NCBI GenBank assembly: GCA_038057515.1 | Contig: JBBUDB010000017.1 | Location: 1-44,522, forward strand | Length of the DNA: 44,522 bases | Source: DATJQA01 sp038057515 | GTDB lineage: Bacteria > Patescibacteriota > Minisyncoccia > UBA6257 > 2-01-FULL-56-20 | Reading direction: 5' to 3' | Shown: positions 24,238 to 32,804 of the stretch, piece after piece | How the letters are laid out: each line of letters starts with the position of its first letter | How positions within the stretch are numbered: position 1 is the stretch's first letter | Notes under the pieces: generated by a model | Told to the model about the DNA's origin: nothing | Databases searched by the model: none | The model's input: only the letters and a program-made list of their open reading frames with translations | Program-made: the position numbers and the translations under genes

Positions 24238-24814
24238 GTTAAAAAAGCGCGCTGTTTTTCTCGATCGTGACGGTACCCTGGTGCATCTGAAGCTTGGGGA
24301 GTACACAACCAGTCCTAAGCAATTACGTCTTTTGCCCGGCGCCGCCACGGCAGTCCGGGCCTTAAATCGGATAGGATATTCGGTGGTTATCATTACAAAT
24401 CAGGGCGTTATTGCGAAGGGAAAAACGACGCACAAGGAAGTTGACTATTTGCACGCAATACTTATCGATCGATTAGGAAAGAAAGGAGCGCGCGTGGACG
24501 CCGTTTATTACTGCCCGCACCACCCCGAGGGGAAGATCCCGAAATATGCCATTCGTTGCCGCTGTCGGAAGCCGGAGATCGGCATGATCACCAAGGCCAT
24601 GAAAGATATGAGTATTGATATGAAAAAAAGTTTCTTGATCGGCGACACAACGGGCGATATTCTGACCGGCCATCGCGCGGGCCTTACTACCATCTTGGTC
24701 AAAACCGGCTATGGCGGACGGGATAAGAAGCACGACGTGAAACCGGATTTCGTTGTTCGCAATCTCACCGCCGCCGTGCGCTATATCAAGAAACATGCCC
24801 AACCCCAAGGTTAG
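24221..24814 (+). CDS. gmhB: D-glycero-D-manno-heptose 1,7-bisphosphate phosphatase
   Basis: A 197-residue HAD-IIIA phosphatase. The nucleophile and acid/base motif is VFLDRDGT (Asp15, Asp17), followed by IITNQG (motif II), the zinc-binding loop CPHHPEG and CRCRKPEIGM (three Cys and a His, as in GmhB), and IGDTTGDILTGHRAG (motif IV). GmhB removes the 7-phosphate of heptose 1,7-bisphosphate. Histidinol-phosphatase is the related alternative but has no partner genes here. Overlaps its neighbours at both ends (17 and 20 bases). An alternative ATG is at 24227. Confidence 0.88.
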   Translation: MAMNRKLKKRAVFLDRDGTLVHLKLGEYTTSPKQLRLLPGAATAVRALNRIGYSVVIITNQGVIAKGKTTHKEVDYLHAILIDRLGKKGARVDAVYYCPHHPEGKIPKYAIRCRCRKPEIGMITKAMKDMSIDMKKSFLIGDTTGDILTGHRAGLTTILVKTGYGGRDKKHDVKPDFVVRNLTAAVRYIKKHAQPQG

Positions 24815-25622
24815 CATCCTTCTGCCCGTCTATAACGGCGCGCGCTTCATTGCCGACGCAATAAAGAGCGTTCTGGCCCAGACCTTCCGCGACTGGGAGC
24901 TCATCGTGCTTGATGACGGCTCGACCGACGAGACGGAGGCAGTCGCTAAGAAAGCCGCCCTCGCCGACCGGCGCATCCGCTATAAGCCGAACGGAACCAA
25001 CCTCGGAATCCAGAAAACTCTGAACCGGGGACTTGAACTCGCTTGCGGCGAGTACGTCGCGCGGATTGATGACGATGACGAGTGGGCCGACCCGGAAAAA
25101 CTGGCTGCCCAGGTTTCCTTTCTCGACGTGCATGGCGACTACGCCCTCGTCGGCACCGGCGCCGTGGTCGTCGATGAAGACGGCCGCGAGCTCTTCCGAT
25201 ATCTTTTTCCGGAAAGAGACGCCGCGATCCGCAAACGAATACTTTTCAAGAACTGCTTTATCCACTCAAGCGTACTTTTCCGGCGGGCGGCAGTCATGGC
25301 GCTCGGGGGTTATGGCGAGGGCGAGACGACGCGCCATGTCGAGGACTACGATCTTTGGCTTCGCTTAGGGCGGACAGCGAAGTTCGCCAATTTGCCGCGA
25401 TACGCCGTTCGCTTCCGCCTCCGGCCGGGAAATATCAGTTCGCAAAATAAGGCCGAGCAATTACGTCGAGGTCTAGTGCTCGCGTGGCGTTACGGTGCGG
25501 ATTACCGGAACCGATTCCTTGCGGCGGTGTTTGGCGCCCTCCGTCTTTTCGGGTATCGGATATTCTTATTTTTGCCGATGACTGTCCGGCAGTCCATTCT
25601 CCGAAGATACAAACAATTCTAG
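24795..25622 (+). CDS. Family 2 glycosyltransferase
   Basis: A 275-residue GT-A transferase: PKVSILLPVYNGARFIADAI, then LAQTFRDWELIVLDDGSTDET, and RIDDDDEW carrying the DxD metal-binding motif (about 91-95), then RHVEDYDLWLRLG with the catalytic-base acidic residue (ED). This is a canonical small transferase. The start at 24795 overlaps gmhB by 20 bases. Its TAG stop and the TAG stop of the opposite-strand flippase share the palindrome CTAG at 25619-25622, so the convergent genes meet with no space between them. Confidence 0.9.
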   Translation: MPNPKVSILLPVYNGARFIADAIKSVLAQTFRDWELIVLDDGSTDETEAVAKKAALADRRIRYKPNGTNLGIQKTLNRGLELACGEYVARIDDDDEWADPEKLAAQVSFLDVHGDYALVGTGAVVVDEDGRELFRYLFPERDAAIRKRILFKNCFIHSSVLFRRAAVMALGGYGEGETTRHVEDYDLWLRLGRTAKFANLPRYAVRFRLRPGNISSQNKAEQLRRGLVLAWRYGADYRNRFLAAVFGALRLFGYRIFLFLPMTVRQSILRRYKQF

Positions 25623-27118
25623 GCGCCACGGAGCCCGCCGAGCGTTCTTCGCGCCTCGCGGAGGATCGGTTCGCGGAGCAGGACGAGGATGGCGAAATAT
25701 ACAAGAGCAGAAATGGCGATATTAACGACCGTCGAAGCGCCAATGGCGTCGAGGCCGTAGACGATTGCCGCCATGGCGATGGTGGCGGGAATGATCTTTT
25801 TGAGGTGTGGCAGAATATGGAAGGGCAAAACGAACTTGGTGACCCGCCAGAGGTAGGCGATGGCGACGAACTGCACGATAAAGGTGGCAATCGCTGAACC
25901 GATGATACCGAACGGCGGGATGAGCAGAATATCCAGGATGACGTTCAGCCCACCGCCGATAGCGGCATAAATGATGAGGTAGCGTTGACGGTCGTAGGCG
26001 AAAACGACATTGCTTAAGATGACCCCGGCAAAGGTTGCGGCGAGCGTGAGGGTTAAGATCGCGAACGCCGGGGCGGCGGGCGAATAGGCATCGCCGAAAA
26101 GTGTTTGAATGATGCCCGGCGCGAGGAGCCATCCGCCGGCCATAATCGGCAGAGCGGCGAGGAATGCGACGCCGAGGGTGAACTCCGTGAGTCGTCGCGC
26201 TCTTACGGCATCGTGTTTCGCAGTCCGGGCCAGTGCCGGAAAAATACTCGTGGCGAGCACGCCGGGAATGAGATAGAGGAAGAAAACGACGCGCTGGGCC
26301 ACCGAATAAAAGCCGACCTCTTCGGCCGTGCGCAACCAGCCGATGAGCAGCACGTCCGTGCTAATCATTAACCCGCCCAAAAGGCCGGAGAGCGCGAAGG
26401 GCCAGGCGGAAGCGAGAATCGGCCGGACGAGTTTACGCTCGAAGTGCGAAAAGGGCTTTCGGAGGTGGTCACGGAGCGGTAGAAGGGCCGCCACGGCGCC
26501 CAGGCCCGTACCAACCGCATAGCTCCAGGCAAACGAAGTGATTGTGGGCGAGAGGGCGAGAAAGACGAAGCCGAGTCCGGTGATCGCGGCATTCGTGAAA
26601 ATGAAGGCGCGCGCCTCGAACTCCATTTTTTCGTGCGCCCGGATGACGGCGAAGCCGAAGTCGCGGATGGTATCGAAGGCGAGAATAATGGCGACGATCG
26701 GCAGGATGGCGCGCGTGGCGGCAAGCGAGGTGATGACGGGGCCGAAGAAGACGACAAAAAGCATACTCGGCGCGAGAAGAACGACCTTCATGATGAGCGC
26801 TGTCGCAAGATAGCGAGTCTGCTCGGCTGGATCGCTGCGCTTCGTGATTTCGCGCGTTAAGATGCTGTTCACGCCGAAGTCCGTGACGATGGTGAGCATG
26901 CCGATGAGAGTGATGGCGTAGGAAAAAGCGCCCCACTCGCCGGCGCCGAGAACCCGCGCGGCATAGACGATGATAATTGCCCGCAAGAGACGCCCGCCGA
27001 CGTTCGAGACGGTGAGCCAAAAAGTATTTTTTGCGAGCGTTTGGCGGACACTCGTATTATGGAACAAAAATGACCTTACCCCGTAAAATCCTCGGGAGAT
27101 TTTTGCCTTCAGCGTCAT
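25619..27118 (-). CDS. Wzx-type lipid-linked oligosaccharide flippase
   Basis: A 499-residue multi-drug/oligosaccharide-lipid/polysaccharide (MOP) exporter with about 12-14 membrane helices. The start is a soluble tail followed by LAKNTFWLTVSNVGGRLLRAIIIVYAARVLG, then EWGAFSYAITLIGM, which is the usual first-helix pattern of polysaccharide flippases. A MurJ-like lipid II flippase is less likely given the context. I take the ATG at 27118; a TTG two codons upstream (27124) is also possible. It should move the undecaprenyl-linked repeat unit across the membrane. Divergent from the nucleotidyltransferase at 27227. Confidence 0.88.
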   Translation of the reverse strand: MTLKAKISRGFYGVRSFLFHNTSVRQTLAKNTFWLTVSNVGGRLLRAIIIVYAARVLGAGEWGAFSYAITLIGMLTIVTDFGVNSILTREITKRSDPAEQTRYLATALIMKVVLLAPSMLFVVFFGPVITSLAATRAILPIVAIILAFDTIRDFGFAVIRAHEKMEFEARAFIFTNAAITGLGFVFLALSPTITSFAWSYAVGTGLGAVAALLPLRDHLRKPFSHFERKLVRPILASAWPFALSGLLGGLMISTDVLLIGWLRTAEEVGFYSVAQRVVFFLYLIPGVLATSIFPALARTAKHDAVRARRLTEFTLGVAFLAALPIMAGGWLLAPGIIQTLFGDAYSPAAPAFAILTLTLAATFAGVILSNVVFAYDRQRYLIIYAAIGGGLNVILDILLIPPFGIIGSAIATFIVQFVAIAYLWRVTKFVLPFHILPHLKKIIPATIAMAAIVYGLDAIGASTVVNIAISALVYFAILVLLREPILREARRTLGGLRGA

Positions 27119-27188
27119 GTTCAACTAGCCTTTGTTAAATAGTTCTTGATTAAAACTCCGGTTTTTCAGCACGTAATGATCTACGGGG

Positions 27189-27216
27189 TTTACTCTTGGC
27201 CACATTGGCTTATAAT
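27189..27216 (+). promoter_or_regulatory. Promoter for a leaderless transcript at 27227
   Basis: TTTACT (27189-27194), a 16 nt spacer and the perfect -10 TATAAT (27211-27216). The ATG lies 10 bases after the -10 box. Confidence 0.75.
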
Positions 27217-27226
27217 CTCAAGCATT

Positions 27227-27928
27227 ATGAAGGCGGTACTTCTCGTCGGTGGGCAAGGGACCCGGCTTCGGCCGGTGACCTACGAAATCCCAAAGCCGCT
27301 TATCACGGTGGGGAAAAAACCGATCGTGAACCATGCCATCGAATTTCTTGACCGGCACGGTATCGATGAGGTCGGCCTGCTCGCCGCTCGCGGCCACGCG
27401 GACGACTTCCGGAGGTGGCGGAAGGGCTGGGCGGATGAGTTGCCCGCGGTGAAGATTAACATGTTCTATGAGGAGTCGCCACGCGGCACCTTCGGCGGCT
27501 TTGAGGTGCTCCGCGAGTGGCTCGGTAACGAAACATTTGTCGTTTCGAATGGCGATGATCTCAAAGATTTCGATCTCACGGCGATGATCGTTGCGCATCG
27601 CAAAAGCGGCGCCGTGGCGACCGTGGCTCTGATGCGCGTGCCCGACCCGGAGAATTTCGGCGTACCCCTTATGGAGGGGAATCGCATCGTTCGTTTTTTG
27701 GAAAAACCGTCCAAGCCGCCGTCGGATTTCGTGAACGGCGGTCTCTACGTGATGGAGCCGGCGGTTTTTGACTACGTTGATTTTAAGAAGCCCACCGTGA
27801 TGATCGAGCGCGACCTTTTCCCGGCGCTTGCCGAGGGGGGTTTGCTCTACGGTTTTCGCGGCGAAGGCGCCCGGTGTTTCGATTGCGGCACGCTTGAGCG
27901 TTGGGAACGGGCGATGAACGAGTGGTAA
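27227..27928 (+). CDS. Sugar-1-phosphate nucleotidyltransferase (HddC/ManC-like), copy 1
   Basis: A 233-residue nucleotidyltransferase: MKAVLLVGGQGTRLRPVTYEIPKPL holds the pyrophosphorylase signature GGxGTRLRP and the Lys that follows, VVSNGDDLKDFD carries the metal-binding Asp, and VRFLEKPSKPP, GGLYVME and the C-terminal DCGTLERWERA complete the core. It lacks the left-handed beta-helix of larger enzymes, like HddC, which makes GDP-D-glycero-D-manno-heptose. Mannose-1-phosphate guanylyltransferase is the main alternative. Its paralogue at 29009 is very similar, so one copy may serve mannose and the other heptose. An in-frame ATG at 27146 is upstream of the promoter and is rejected. Confidence 0.87.
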   Translation: MKAVLLVGGQGTRLRPVTYEIPKPLITVGKKPIVNHAIEFLDRHGIDEVGLLAARGHADDFRRWRKGWADELPAVKINMFYEESPRGTFGGFEVLREWLGNETFVVSNGDDLKDFDLTAMIVAHRKSGAVATVALMRVPDPENFGVPLMEGNRIVRFLEKPSKPPSDFVNGGLYVMEPAVFDYVDFKKPTVMIERDLFPALAEGGLLYGFRGEGARCFDCGTLERWERAMNEW

Positions 27929-27959
27929 AAAATGACCATTTAGTTTTTAAAAACACCAA

Positions 27960-27988
27960 CACCGCAACGGGATAGTTCCGTTGCGGTG
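27960..27988 (-). terminator. Terminator of the minus-strand gene 28023-28868
   Basis: CACCGCAACGG (27960-27970) and CCGTTGCGGTG (27978-27988) form a perfect 11 bp stem with a 7 nt loop. On the minus strand it is followed by a T-rich run (TTGGTGTTTTT). Confidence 0.75.
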
Positions 27989-28022
27989 TGAAATTCGGCG
28001 CGCCGGCGATGGGCGCCTACGA

Positions 28023-28868
28023 TCAGATGGGCATGTTCCCCGAGAGACACCGGAGGGCCGCCTCGTGGACGAGGCCGTTCGAGAAGATCAGGTTCGCGAA
28101 GTTCGCGAACGACCACGGCTGGCCGTAGACACCGGTCACTTTTCCGCCCGCCTCCTCGGTCATCAGGATGCCGTGGATATTGTCCACGGGTTTCGTGTTG
28201 CCCATGGCGAGGCAGAGCTCTGCCGAAAGCTTCTGGTTGTTGCTCCCGGCGAGACGCGTGAATGAGATGGCGCACGACATGTTGTTGCGCTTGCGCCTCA
28301 CGGCGTCCCACAGACGCCGAAACTCGTTCGAGGCCCCGGTGAACTGCGGTGGCCCCTCGAAGAAGGCGAAGCTTTGGTCGAGACGGTCGACCTTGGACAC
28401 GCGGAGCTTCTTCCAGATGCCTCGGACGCGTTGCCAGGCGCCCTGGCCGCGGATGGCGAGATAGAGGCCGTCGCCGCAGACCTCTTCCTGCCAGGGAACG
28501 AGGATGACCGTTGCGGCGAGCTTCCTGTTGGAGATCGCGGTCAGCATGCACCCGAAGGTGCCGAGACCGACGGCCTCGTTGTGGGTGCCGTCCAACGGGT
28601 CGAAGACCAGGCAATTCGGGGTCTTCGGCGGCCAGACGTACGCTTGTTCCTCGCTCACGATGGCGTGAGAGGGGAAGCGGCGCTTGGTCATCTTGAGGAA
28701 CGCCTCCTGGACGGCGATATCGAGTTCGCCGACCTTTTCGCCTCCTTCCTTTTCGGTGAGTTCGCCGTTCCTGAACTTCGGATCGGTGAAAGTGGGTTGC
28801 GCCACGTCATCAAAGAAAGCGATGAGCGCACGCTCTTCGCCGCTAAGTTCCGGCTCGAGAGAAGACAT
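28023..28868 (-). CDS. Inositol monophosphatase family protein (second, divergent)
   Basis: A 281-residue FIG-superfamily phosphatase relative. Metal-site motifs: VGELDIAVQEAFLK (about 45-58), VSEEQAY (about 71-77), CLVFDPLDGTHNEAVG (DPLDGT, about 86-101), and PVDNIHGILMTEEAGGKVTG, in which the usual WDxAAG is changed to DNIHG. It is probably a sugar or nucleotide phosphatase with shifted specificity. The ATG at 28868 is fixed by the strong SD AAGGAGA; the upstream in-frame ATG at 28940 has none. It sits alone and opposite in direction between the two nucleotidyltransferase paralogues, with its own terminator. Confidence 0.85.
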   Translation of the reverse strand: MSSLEPELSGEERALIAFFDDVAQPTFTDPKFRNGELTEKEGGEKVGELDIAVQEAFLKMTKRRFPSHAIVSEEQAYVWPPKTPNCLVFDPLDGTHNEAVGLGTFGCMLTAISNRKLAATVILVPWQEEVCGDGLYLAIRGQGAWQRVRGIWKKLRVSKVDRLDQSFAFFEGPPQFTGASNEFRRLWDAVRRKRNNMSCAISFTRLAGSNNQKLSAELCLAMGNTKPVDNIHGILMTEEAGGKVTGVYGQPWSFANFANLIFSNGLVHEAALRCLSGNMPI

Positions 28869-28966
28869 CGATCGTTCTCCTTGGTTAGTGCCCTGTGACA
28901 AATCCGAAAAAACAATCCGGTAGCTATGAGTACAATGCAAGATAATCTTAAGATAGTCAAGTTCCG

Positions 28967-28995
28967 TTGCGTGATTTCCGCGCGGGGACGATAAT
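28967..28995 (+). promoter_or_regulatory. Promoter of the second nucleotidyltransferase
   Basis: TTGCGT (28967-28972), a 17 nt spacer and GATAAT (28990-28995). The ATG is 13 bases after the -10 box, so the leader is very short. A perfect palindrome ATCTTAAGAT (28945-28954) lies between this promoter and the divergent gene at 28868 and could be an operator. Confidence 0.6.
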
Positions 28996-29008
28996 AAATC
29001 AATTACGC

Positions 29009-29707
29009 ATGAAGGCCATCATCCTTGCCGGCGGTCGGGGCACGCGCCTCCGACCGGTCACTTATGAGATTCCGAAGCCGCTCGTGCCGGTCAAAAAGCG
29101 GCCGATCGTTAATCACCTCATCGAGTTTTTCCGCCGCCACGGCGTTGAGGATATCGGTATTCTGGCGAGTCGGGACCACGAAGAAGATTTTCGGCGCTGG
29201 CAGAAAGTTTGGGATGACGAAGTGGTCAAGGGGATAACGATGTTCCACGAAGAAACCCCGCGCGGCACTTTCGGCGGGTTGGAGCCGCTCCGCGAGTGGC
29301 TGGGCGGCGAGCGTTTTATTCTCTCGAATGGCGATGAGCTCAAAGATTTCGACCTCGCGGCGATGGAAAGATTCCACGGCGCCCAGGGAGGTACGGGCAC
29401 GATCGCGCTGGTTGAGGTGCCGAATCCATCGGAATATGGCGTGCCCGTTATGGATGGCCACCACATCAAACAATTTTTGGAAAAACCAAAAGAGCCACCG
29501 TCCAATTTCATCTCCTCGGGGCTTTATATGCTCGAACCAGAGGTCTTTAAACACGCTGACTTCAGCCAACCGATCGTCATGATCGAGCACGACATCTTTC
29601 CAAAACTAGCCGCCGAGGGTAAGCTCTATGGATTCAAGCCGCCGAATGCTCGTTGGTATGATTGCGGCACACTCGAACGCTGGGAGCGGGCGATCAAAGA
29701 GTGGTAA
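29009..29707 (+). CDS. Sugar-1-phosphate nucleotidyltransferase (HddC/ManC-like), copy 2
   Basis: A 232-residue paralogue of 27227-27928, colinear throughout: MKAIILAGGRGTRLRPVTYE, PRGTFGGLEPLREWLGGE, LSNGDELKDFD, KQFLEKPKEPPSNF, SSGLYMLEPEV and YDCGTLERWERA. It activates a sugar 1-phosphate with a nucleoside triphosphate. Specificity is unknown; see copy 1. The duplication with a phosphatase gene between the copies is unusual. The ATG at 29009 is chosen because the promoter lies just upstream; the frame is open a little further. Confidence 0.87.
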   Translation: MKAIILAGGRGTRLRPVTYEIPKPLVPVKKRPIVNHLIEFFRRHGVEDIGILASRDHEEDFRRWQKVWDDEVVKGITMFHEETPRGTFGGLEPLREWLGGERFILSNGDELKDFDLAAMERFHGAQGGTGTIALVEVPNPSEYGVPVMDGHHIKQFLEKPKEPPSNFISSGLYMLEPEVFKHADFSQPIVMIEHDIFPKLAAEGKLYGFKPPNARWYDCGTLERWERAIKEW

Positions 29708-29718
29708 AAATTAGTTCC

Positions 29719-29746
29719 TAGCTGACTAGTGACTAGCTTACCTAGC
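29719..29746. repeat. CTAG-rich spacer between convergent genes
   Basis: Four CTAG tetranucleotides within about 28 bases, including AGTGACTAG, shared with the groES-groEL spacer at 38302-38310. CTAG is normally a rare tetranucleotide in bacteria. The stop codons of the two convergent genes flank or lie in it. Role unknown. Confidence 0.5.
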
Positions 29747-30661
29747 CGATTTCACCGTGCTTCTGATTCCGTCGGCAAGTTTTATTTTCGGCGTCCAGCC
29801 GAGAACGCGCTTGGCGCGGCGCGCATCAAGCGAGATGCGGTAGACCTCGCCTTTGCGATAAGGAGCGTAGCGCGCTTTTTGCTTGAAGCCGACATGGCGG
29901 GCGACGGCCGCGAAGATCTCGTCGTCGGTTACGAGGCGCCCCGTGCCGAGGTTCATGGTTTCGCCATTACCCTTCCGGAGGCCGAGGACGTTCGCGCGCA
30001 CGACATCGGCGACGTGGAGATAGTCGCGCGCCTTCGTGCCGTCGCCGAAGATTGTCGGCCGTTTCCCTTCGGCGAGAGCCAGGCGGAAGATGGCGACCAC
30101 GCCGGCTTCGCCCTTCGGATTTTGGCGCGGGCCGTAGATATTGGTGTAGCGAAAAATAACGTAGTCGAAGTCAAACTCGCGGGCATAGAAACGAATGGCG
30201 TGCTCGGCCAGAAGTTTCGAGAGGCCGTAAGGCGAGAGCGGGTCGGGCGGTGTCGTCTCGGCGGCCGGGACTTTCTTCGGTTCGCCGTAGATCGCCCCGC
30301 CGGTCGAAGCGAAGATAAAACGGCGATGTTTACCCCGGCCGAATTCGCCGAAAGCGAGCAAAAGGTTGATGGTCCCGAGGAGATTGCCGTCGAAGGTCGC
30401 GAGCGGTGCGCGCAGGGACTCGACGACCGAAACAAGCGCGGCATGATGGTTGACGACCTCGGGCCGCTCTTTTTTCATAATCCGTTGCATGGCCGCGAGG
30501 TCGCGCACGTCGGCCTTATAAAATTTCGCTTTTGGATTCAGATTGCGGCGGTTGCCGGTCGTAAGGTTGTCGATAACGGCAACACGGTGACCCGCAGCCA
30601 CGTAGGCGTCCACGATGTGGCTTCCAATAAATCCAGCTCCACCAGTAACTAATACTTTCAT
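29738..30661 (-). CDS. GalE-like NAD-dependent sugar epimerase
   Basis: A 307-residue extended SDR resembling UDP-glucose/UDP-GlcNAc 4-epimerases: KVLVTGGAGFIGSHIVDAY, NLTTGNRRNL, VNHHAALVSVVESLRAP, FASTGGAIYG, the catalytic YGLSK (about 149-153), RYTNIYGPRQNPKGEAGV, and RDYLHVADVV. It would interconvert a nucleotide-sugar pair for the glycan. The first codons are markedly AT-rich compared with the rest of the gene. Together with the next minus-strand genes (phosphoglycosyl transferase and two GT2) it forms a minus-strand operon that starts near 34139 or 33536. Confidence 0.88.
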   Translation of the reverse strand: MKVLVTGGAGFIGSHIVDAYVAAGHRVAVIDNLTTGNRRNLNPKAKFYKADVRDLAAMQRIMKKERPEVVNHHAALVSVVESLRAPLATFDGNLLGTINLLLAFGEFGRGKHRRFIFASTGGAIYGEPKKVPAAETTPPDPLSPYGLSKLLAEHAIRFYAREFDFDYVIFRYTNIYGPRQNPKGEAGVVAIFRLALAEGKRPTIFGDGTKARDYLHVADVVRANVLGLRKGNGETMNLGTGRLVTDDEIFAAVARHVGFKQKARYAPYRKGEVYRISLDARRAKRVLGWTPKIKLADGIRSTVKSAR

Positions 30662-30704
30662 AAACGTGTTTTTAAGAATTTTCGACCGAATCCAGTTGGT
30701 TAAT

Positions 30705-32054
30705 TTATTTTTGATTGATGAAAAACGACTTCAGGGTCTTTAAGATTATGGCAACATCCATGATAAGCGAACGATTCTTGAGATAGTATAGATCGTATTC
30801 AAGTTTACGGTAGGCGTCGTCAACGGAGGCGCCGTAGCGGTAGTTGATCTGCGCCCAGCCGGTGATGCCCGGTTTCACGAGATGGCGGATGTCGTAGTAG
30901 GGGACCTCGCCCTCGATCACTTTCACGAATTCCGGTCGTTCGGGCCGTGGCCCGACGAACGACAGTTCGTTCCGCAGGATGTTAACGAGTTGAGGCAGTT
31001 CATCGAGGTGTGAGGCGCGGAGGAATTTGCCGAAGAACGTCGTGCGCTCATCTTTCGCCCGCGTCCAGGCCGCGCCGTTCGTTTCTGCGGAGCCGTCCGC
31101 GGCGAGCGCTTTCATGCTACGGAATTTATAGAGTGTGAATGACTTCGTTCCCTTGCCGATGCGTGTTTGGCGATAGATGACCGGTCCCGGCGAAGAGATC
31201 TTGACGCCGAGCGCTATCAAAAGCTCTATCGGCAGAAGTACGAGCCCCAGGCATAGCGCCGCCAGAAATTCCCCGGCGCGCTTCAGGTCGTCGTAAAAAT
31301 CGTGCCGGCCGAGATGGTGATCGACGAACCACGACTCATCGATGTCGGCGAGCGGAATCTTTCGGAGGACCATCTCGTAGAATGCCGGCAGGTCGAGGAT
31401 CTCAATGCCGGTGGTGAGCAGTTCATAGAGTGCCCGGCGGGTTGTGGCGTCGTGTTTGAGCTTCGCGGGCACGACGACCAGGTTCACGGCGTGCCGCCCG
31501 ACGAGTTCCTGGATCTCGCTTGCGAGACCCCCCTCCCAGCCGCGCTCCGGCCAGGCAACGACGGTGTAACCGAGATGGGGGTTCTTGAGTTCCGCGTTAA
31601 TCTCTCCGGCGCGCGGACTACGGTCGAGGAGGAGAATATTCACGAGACCGTCGCGGAAGCTTAGTCGCATGTTGAATGAATGCCGCCACCAGGCCTCGAT
31701 GGTGACGAGAATGACGATAAAGAGGAAAAGGTTGGTTTTCGGCGCGATGCCGAATGCGGGAACAAGATAGAACAGGGCGACGGTAATGAGGACATTAACC
31801 GCCAGGGCGAGCGATAGCGTTTTCGCGAAATCAATGTTATTTCGCAGGCGGCGCGGATCGTAGAGACCGGCGACGTAGAAGACCAAAAGCCATATTAAGA
31901 AGATGAAAGTGAACGGCCGAAAATGATTCAAAACGAATTGGTTGGCGAAGTCGTTCCCATAGCGGAGGTATAGGGCGGCGGCGAGAGCCGCGTAGAGCGC
32001 GATGATGTCGCCGACGACGAGAATCGAAATACGAGTGCGTTGCGAAAGTTTCAT
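30705..32054 (-). CDS. Undecaprenyl-phosphate sugar phosphotransferase (WbaP/WcaJ type)
   Basis: A 449-residue polyprenyl glycosylphosphotransferase that starts glycan assembly by moving a sugar 1-phosphate onto undecaprenyl phosphate. Order: about four N-terminal membrane helices (1-110), a Rossmann-like cytoplasmic domain (about 130-235), a membrane-entry helix (about 255-280), and the catalytic PGT domain with SSPGPVIYRQTRIGKG, FTLYKFRSM, LRASHLDELPQLVNILR, the catalytic Asp-Glu pair, and FVGPRPERPEF. Length matches the family (about 450-470). Its start overlaps the end of the upstream GT2 gene by 4 bases. Confidence 0.93.
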   Translation of the reverse strand: MKLSQRTRISILVVGDIIALYAALAAALYLRYGNDFANQFVLNHFRPFTFIFLIWLLVFYVAGLYDPRRLRNNIDFAKTLSLALAVNVLITVALFYLVPAFGIAPKTNLFLFIVILVTIEAWWRHSFNMRLSFRDGLVNILLLDRSPRAGEINAELKNPHLGYTVVAWPERGWEGGLASEIQELVGRHAVNLVVVPAKLKHDATTRRALYELLTTGIEILDLPAFYEMVLRKIPLADIDESWFVDHHLGRHDFYDDLKRAGEFLAALCLGLVLLPIELLIALGVKISSPGPVIYRQTRIGKGTKSFTLYKFRSMKALAADGSAETNGAAWTRAKDERTTFFGKFLRASHLDELPQLVNILRNELSFVGPRPERPEFVKVIEGEVPYYDIRHLVKPGITGWAQINYRYGASVDDAYRKLEYDLYYLKNRSLIMDVAIILKTLKSFFINQK

Positions 32055-32800
32055 GAGTGGTGGCCGGGCCGAACGTCCCGCGAGGCGGTGGTGAACGGTT
32101 TCCCCGAAAAGAGGACCCAGAGATAGTTTGCCGCGTAGCGGAGCCCTATGGCAAGCACGCCCTCTTCCGCGAGCCGGCGGCCGGACGAGAGCATCGGCAG
32201 GCCGAATGTGAACTTCACGGGGCCGAGGCGGGAAAGACGACGGGCGATGTCGGTATCCTCGCCGTAGAAATCAATGGTCGTGTCGAAGCCACCGGCCCGT
32301 TCCAGGGCCTCTCTCCGCAGGACGAAGTTGCCGCCCTGCACGAGGGAGCCGCTCCGGAACACGAAGCGGGCGAGAAGATAGAAAAAAAACCCGAACCCGT
32401 AAAACAATTTAACGAGGAATCGTATACCGGGCGAGAGATCGTGGTAGATGAGAGGACCAGAAATACACACGAGGCGAGGATGGCGCTCAAACTCCCGGAA
32501 TACCCGCTCGATCCAGCCGGGAGTAAGCATGGCATCGGCGTCGACGTTCGCAATGAGCTCACCCGTCGCTTCCCGGAAGCCCCGCGCCCGCGCCCAGACG
32601 ATGCCTTTGTGTGATTCGGCGACGACCCGAACGCCCGGATACCGCCGGGCCACTTCTGCGGTCCGGTCGGTGGAATCGTTGTCAACGACGATAATCTCAA
32701 CATCGTGCCTTTCTCCGTCAAGCTCCCGCATTATCGACTCAAGGCAGGCGCCCAGGTGGTGCTCCTCGTTATAGGCCGGAATGACGAAAGAAAGTTTCAT
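32051..32800 (-). CDS. Family 2 glycosyltransferase
   Basis: A 249-residue GT-A enzyme: KLSFVIPAYNEEHHLGACLESI, EIIVVDNDSTDRTAEVA, NVDADAMLTPGW with the DxD motif (about 88-92), and QGGNFVLRREALERAGGFD, then FYGEDTDIARRLSRLG with the ED catalytic region. Two hydrophobic segments (about 131-150 and near 225-240) suggest a membrane association as in dolichol-phosphate-sugar synthases, but no multi-helix domain is present. It overlaps the phosphotransferase gene by 4 bases. Confidence 0.88.
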   Translation of the reverse strand: MKLSFVIPAYNEEHHLGACLESIMRELDGERHDVEIIVVDNDSTDRTAEVARRYPGVRVVAESHKGIVWARARGFREATGELIANVDADAMLTPGWIERVFREFERHPRLVCISGPLIYHDLSPGIRFLVKLFYGFGFFFYLLARFVFRSGSLVQGGNFVLRREALERAGGFDTTIDFYGEDTDIARRLSRLGPVKFTFGLPMLSSGRRLAEEGVLAIGLRYAANYLWVLFSGKPFTTASRDVRPGHHS

Positions 32801-32804
32801 GGCG

